NCBI GenBank assembly: GCA_966211455.1
Contig: CBIHNI010000007.1
Span: 1 to 64,000, forward strand
Length of the DNA: 64,000 nucleotides
Source: 21-14-0-10-47-8 sp966211455
Lineage (GTDB): Bacteria; Bdellovibrionota; Bdellovibrionia; Bdellovibrionales; Bdellovibrionaceae
Direction of reading: 5' to 3'
Shown one piece after another: positions 60,876 through 64,000 of the stretch. A program made the position numbers and the translations under genes. The stretch's first letter is position 1; every line of letters begins with the position of its first letter. Under the pieces are notes generated by a model. The model had not been told where the DNA came from. It did no database searches and saw only the letters and a program-made list of their open reading frames with translations.

Positions 60876-61222
60876 AAACACTTGTTGATTCATCGGTGTG
60901 GATTGCGCATTTCAAAAATGCGGATGATCAATTGATTGCTTTATTAGAGGCCGACGAAGTTCTAATTCACCCGTTTATCATTCAAGAGCTCTATTTAGGG
61001 AAACCTAAGGGTAAAGATTTTGTCTTTGAGCGACTATCCAAATTGCCACAACTGCCAATCCTATCAACGGAGCAATTCTTTTCCTTCTGTGATGAAAACA
61101 AGATTTCAGGTAAAGGCGTCGGTTGCATCGACACTCATCTTTTAGCAGCAGCCCATTTACATAATGTCGCATTGTACACTCTTGATAAAAACCTTCGAAA
61201 GCTCGCCAAAGCCCTTCGGTAA
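60872..61222 (+). CDS. VapC-type PIN-domain toxin
   Basis: 116 residues. PIN RNase with the acidic set Asp-6 (LVDSSVW), Glu-39 (IQELYL), Asp-87 (GCIDTHLLAAA) and Asp-105 (YTLDKNL). PIN toxins cut tRNA or 23S rRNA; target unknown. Coupled to the antitoxin (ATGA-type overlap). No second PIN pair in view. Confidence 0.92.
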   Translation: MKTLVDSSVWIAHFKNADDQLIALLEADEVLIHPFIIQELYLGKPKGKDFVFERLSKLPQLPILSTEQFFSFCDENKISGKGVGCIDTHLLAAAHLHNVALYTLDKNLRKLAKALR

Positions 61223-61358
61223 AATCTAGCTCCGAACTATTGGTTCCCATTAGGAACCGTTGATGGAAATCAATTCGATTTTTTTATTTCAGTCTGTGTC
61301 ATAGAACCCTTCCAACAAACAGCAAGAGGCCAAGGCCTCTGTAAGGAAGGAGAGTTCC
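61223..61358. other. Gap after the toxin gene
   Basis: 136 bp with a GGTTCC/GGAACC hairpin (61241-61257), a T-rich stretch about 20 bases later, and a perfect AGAGGCC-AA-GGCCTCT palindrome (61325-61340) just before the ribosome site of the next gene. No gene. Confidence 0.5.
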
Positions 61359-61907
61359 ATGAAGCACCTACTATTAACCGCCGCATTTGCCTCTTGTGTG
61401 TTCGTCATGAATACACAGACCGCACACTCGGCCCCACAATCTCCGAAAGAGCACTTCATCGCTCGTTGTACTTTGATGTCCAATTCGCAAGATCTGGGCC
61501 CACTGTATTTTGACGTGATCGGATTGGGAGCTACAAAACAATGCGTGAAAGTATTTGGCCAAGGCCATGAGGCGACGATTCCCTCGAGCAATCGGATGAT
61601 CAATTGGATTGAATATCATGTCGAATTCGTTTTTAAGGGCGAAAACGCACAGCTTGATCTCTCGAATTATATTTCGCCATCTCTAGCGAATTTGAGACTT
61701 GGCAGTGAGACTTTCCCAGTTGCTTGCGCTTTGAAAAAAAGCCTCGCAAACGATGCTGGCAACACCCAAGACACCTGTGATCCAGAACCACAACCGCAGC
61801 CAGAGCCGCCGCCTGCGCCACATCCCCCATCAGGAAAACATGACTCCTGCTTCGAAGAATGCGGTCGAAGCTGTAAGGAGCAACCGGTTTTCTGCGGTGG
61901 ATGGTAG
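61359..61907 (+). CDS. Secreted protein with proline-rich linker and cysteine tail
   Basis: 182 residues. Signal peptide of about 24 residues ending AHS. A soluble beta-rich domain (residues 25-135) with three cysteines is followed by a Pro/Glu/Gln linker (PEPQPQPEPPPAPHPP, about 145-160) and a short tail with four cysteines (SCFEECGRSCKEQPVFCGG), which looks like a small disulfide knot. I do not recognise the family. ATG start behind GGAGAG; ends at a bidirectional terminator. Confidence 0.85.
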   Translation: MKHLLLTAAFASCVFVMNTQTAHSAPQSPKEHFIARCTLMSNSQDLGPLYFDVIGLGATKQCVKVFGQGHEATIPSSNRMINWIEYHVEFVFKGENAQLDLSNYISPSLANLRLGSETFPVACALKKSLANDAGNTQDTCDPEPQPQPEPPPAPHPPSGKHDSCFEECGRSCKEQPVFCGGW

Positions 61908-61912
61908 AAATA

Positions 61913-61942
61913 AAAAACCCCTGGCTTTGACCAGGGGTTTTT
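61913..61942. terminator. Bidirectional terminator at 61.9 kb
   Basis: AAAAACCCCTGG and CCAGGGGTTTTT form a perfect 12-bp stem with a 6-base loop. It serves the secreted-protein gene on the plus strand and the lipoprotein gene ending at 61964 on the minus strand. Confidence 0.92.
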
Positions 61943-61963
61943 GTTTTTGCAGTCGCAAAAAAA

Positions 61964-62980
61964 TTAGTTCTGCGGAGATGAGCCCGACTGCGAGCCGTCT
62001 TGTTTCATTTCTTGGCCATTCAGATACACTTTCACCGTCGAATTGCCTTCGGTGCCTTCAGCAAAAACTTGCATCAGAACTTTGGCGGCGTTGGCTTTCA
62101 AAACGATTGCTAGAACCAAGCGGCCTGAATTGATTTTTGTGTAAGATTGACCGTGCTCGTCTGTTGCCGGCACACCCGTCGCATAGATATCGAAAAGAGC
62201 CTCGACATTCAGTTGATCGTTCGGGGTTTGCAAAAGGCCCGTGATATTTCCGTTAGCACCAAGCTCAAGCGCTTGATTGTTGATGACAGCTTCGCCTGAA
62301 ATCAAACCCGAAACATTCTGGCCGACGTAATCGAAAGCGTTTTGGTCTTGAACGTTCAAAAGTTTTGATGCCGAAGAGATCTGCAAAGTTCCCGCAAGAT
62401 CGGCCGAGTTTTCACCGGTGCGAGTCGCAACCAAGCGATAGCCGAAATCCGTTTTTGAATCCATCGGACAAGCGGTGCCCGACATGTAGCTCCAACCTTT
62501 GTATTCAGAGATGAAGGTGTTGCCGCTTTCCGTCTGGCTCGGTTGCTGATTTGGATTTTGCGTGAAAACGCAGTTTTGTTTCATCTGCTGCTTCAGCTGT
62601 TCGATATCGCCGGTCACCGCACGCAAACGCAAAACTGATTTGAAGACCGAGCTTTTAAAGAAGGCTTGGACCGCCTCGACTTCGGCATTGCCCGAGCGAC
62701 GCAAAGATCCTGGAATTGCTCCTGCGCCTTGCGACGGAGAAACCGCATTGATCGCCTCATTGATTTTTGAAGCGCCTTCAGCCGATTTGCTGATTGCTTC
62801 CATTTGCTCTGGGGTCAGCGGTTCGGCTTTCGTTCCGTCCGGGAAAACTCCGACTTGGGCCGATGCTCCGACCACTGATTTTGAAAAACGACCGCCGCCA
62901 TTCCCACCGCCATCATCCGAATTTTTGCTGCAACCGATAGCAAGTGTGGCCACCGTGGCCAAAATAAGGAACGCCTTCAT
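61964..62980 (-). CDS. Lipoprotein of unknown function
   Basis: 338 residues. Lipobox TLAIGC, then a Gly/Asp/Asn-rich linker (DDGGGNGGG) and a soluble domain with two cysteines (KQNCVF and GTACPM) likely paired. Middle section is helical (IEQLKQQMKQ), the C-terminal half beta-rich (TGLLQTPNDQLNVEALFDIY). Unknown family; the style matches the many surface lipoproteins of this group. Confidence 0.87.
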   Translation of the reverse strand: MKAFLILATVATLAIGCSKNSDDGGGNGGGRFSKSVVGASAQVGVFPDGTKAEPLTPEQMEAISKSAEGASKINEAINAVSPSQGAGAIPGSLRRSGNAEVEAVQAFFKSSVFKSVLRLRAVTGDIEQLKQQMKQNCVFTQNPNQQPSQTESGNTFISEYKGWSYMSGTACPMDSKTDFGYRLVATRTGENSADLAGTLQISSASKLLNVQDQNAFDYVGQNVSGLISGEAVINNQALELGANGNITGLLQTPNDQLNVEALFDIYATGVPATDEHGQSYTKINSGRLVLAIVLKANAAKVLMQVFAEGTEGNSTVKVYLNGQEMKQDGSQSGSSPQN

Positions 62981-63240
62981 CCATGACTCCTTTATCTGTG
63001 GTTGTTGAAAGGAATATGAGAACCGTTGCTTAGATCTTTGTCATCTTGGGAAACGTTCAGACTTTGCAAAACTGTTTGCTGATTGTGTCGAAATTTTCCT
63101 CAGCAAAGTTTCAAAGTCTCAGCCAAAGGTCCAGGTCCTGTCGAAATGTTGCGCAAATTTGCTTAAATAAAGTCAGTGAATTCCGCTACTTACCTAAAGC
63201 CCTGTGGACTAACATCCGATAGACTTAGGGTGAGGTGCTT
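62981..63240. other. Divergent gap between two lipoprotein genes
   Basis: 260 bp between divergent lipoprotein genes, with no gene of its own. The main visible structure is the inverted repeat at 63060-63118, listed separately. No promoter boxes good enough to call. Confidence 0.5.
63060..63118. repeat. Imperfect inverted repeat between divergent lipoprotein genes
   Basis: Outer arms GACTTTG/CAAAGTC and inner arms TTTGCTGA/TCAGCAAA, with small asymmetric loops between them. Could be a shared operator or an RNA hairpin in the leader of either gene. Confidence 0.55.
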
Positions 63241-63987
63241 ATGAAAAAGCTAATAACCATTTTAATGATCGCATCGATGAGTCTTGTGGGTTGCAGCGGC
63301 AAAAGCGGCTTTCAATCTTTGGACAATGCTTTGACGGGCTCTTCGGGCAACAACTCGCAAGGTAACGGCGACAACAGCGGCAGCGGTGGCAACACCGACG
63401 CAAGCTGGGAAAAAGTCGATATGGACGGATACTCGCAAGGTCTGGACTCGAAAGGTAAGATGGTGGTTCAAATCGACAAGGCCAATCAGGCTTTGATTTT
63501 GATCCTGCCGCTTCCGGCTTTTGCGTTGCTGACCTTTGCATCGCGCGTGGACATCCCCGAGCTGGAAGGTGCTTACTTCATGAGCTACAAAAATAGCGAT
63601 GGCAGCACACAGGTCGCGATCAGCGTGCCTTTGAAGTACGTATTGAAGGGGGCAGAATTCCTTCCGACGCAGACTTTGCCGAATGGAGACGCGCTTCCTT
63701 ACATTCCGGCGGGCGAATTGCCAGGTTTTGCAATCCAGTTTCCACAACAACCTAAATATCAGGTGTACCTGTATATTGGTGTGAACGTTGCCGCAGCGTT
63801 CGTCGAACTCCCAGACCTGGGGATTCCGGTCGGGGGCACCGTGAAAGTAAAGAACAAAGCGAAGACCAAAGAAGTTGGCGCAATCGGTTATGTTCCAGCA
63901 AAGGGAAATCACGATGGCGGGCTGTATCTGGCCGCCCAAATTCCGAATGACATGGCCATCGTCATTGACGAGCTGATCCGCTGGTAA
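63241..63987 (+). CDS. Lipoprotein of unknown function
   Basis: 248 residues from the ATG at 63241, five bases after GAGG. Lipobox MSLVGC, then a Gly/Asn/Ser-rich linker (NNSQGNGDNSGSGGN) and a beta-rich soluble domain. Paired divergently with the lipoprotein gene at 61964, with the same lipobox-plus-glycine-linker plan, suggesting a shared surface role. Family not recognised. Confidence 0.87.
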   Translation: MKKLITILMIASMSLVGCSGKSGFQSLDNALTGSSGNNSQGNGDNSGSGGNTDASWEKVDMDGYSQGLDSKGKMVVQIDKANQALILILPLPAFALLTFASRVDIPELEGAYFMSYKNSDGSTQVAISVPLKYVLKGAEFLPTQTLPNGDALPYIPAGELPGFAIQFPQQPKYQVYLYIGVNVAAAFVELPDLGIPVGGTVKVKNKAKTKEVGAIGYVPAKGNHDGGLYLAAQIPNDMAIVIDELIRW

Positions 63988-64000
63988 GACCAGACCGAAA

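Overview
The window comes from a Bdellovibrio-like predatory or near-relative bacterium (phylum Bdellovibrionota). This is inferred from the style of the ribosomal and RNA polymerase proteins, the abundance of short secreted and lipoprotein genes of unknown function, an exported phosphatase, a flagellin gene, and coding that mixes moderate GC with many GTG/TTG starts. No rRNA, phage, transposase or CRISPR array is present. I cannot name a species.

Positions 1-23,200 (minus strand) hold the ribosomal super-cluster. Read in transcription order it is rpsL-rpsG, a terminator, fusA, then a four-gene AT-rich insert (secreted small protein, acyl-CoA-dehydrogenase-like fusion, solute-binding protein, sensor kinase), then the S10 operon (rpsJ, rplC, rplD, rplW, rplB, rpsS, rplV, rpsC, rplP, rpmC, rpsQ) running directly into spc (rplN, rplE, rpsN, rpsH, rplF, rplR, rpsE, rpmD, rplO, secY, adk) and alpha (rpmJ, rpsM, rpsK, rpsD, rpoA, rplQ), closed by a GAAA-loop terminator and followed by a TlpA-like thioredoxin gene. 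rplX (L24) is missing from its usual place between rplN and rplE; infA and map are also not here.

Positions 23,400-25,570 carry two genes of unknown function. Positions 25,596-39,800 (minus strand) are the second translation/transcription block: tRNA-Thr(TGT), tRNA-Tyr, tRNA-Gly, tRNA-Thr(GGT), tuf, tRNA-Trp, secE, nusG, rplK, rplA, rplJ, rplL, rpoB, rpoC. A good promoter precedes the tRNAs, and structured leaders precede rplK and rplJ, with an attenuator-like terminator before rpoB. All five tRNAs have the CCA end encoded.

Positions 39,800-52,700 are mixed housekeeping and regulation: an RlmB-like rRNA methyltransferase, a LysR regulator, a DUF2799-like lipoprotein, an unannotated-looking 30-residue basic protein gene, a PaiB-like protein, an NtrY/NtrX-like two-component pair coupled to pyrF and separated by a 104-bp inverted-repeat element, and a riboflavin cluster (ribE, ribB fused to a degenerate GTP cyclohydrolase II domain, ribH).

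Positions 52,700-64,000 hold an envelope protein, cheD, clpB, a small Cys-containing protein, a flagellin gene with a long leader and a 7-codon leader ORF, an exported tyrosine-phosphatase-like protein, several lipoproteins, and a VapBC-type toxin-antitoxin pair with a clear operator and a 42-bp perfect palindrome upstream.

The most unusual items are the four-gene sensor-like cassette lodged between the str and S10 operons, the missing rplX, the NtrX-like regulator with four altered AAA+ motifs, the RibB-degenerate-RibA fusion overlapping ribH by 71 bp, and the small basic protein gene.
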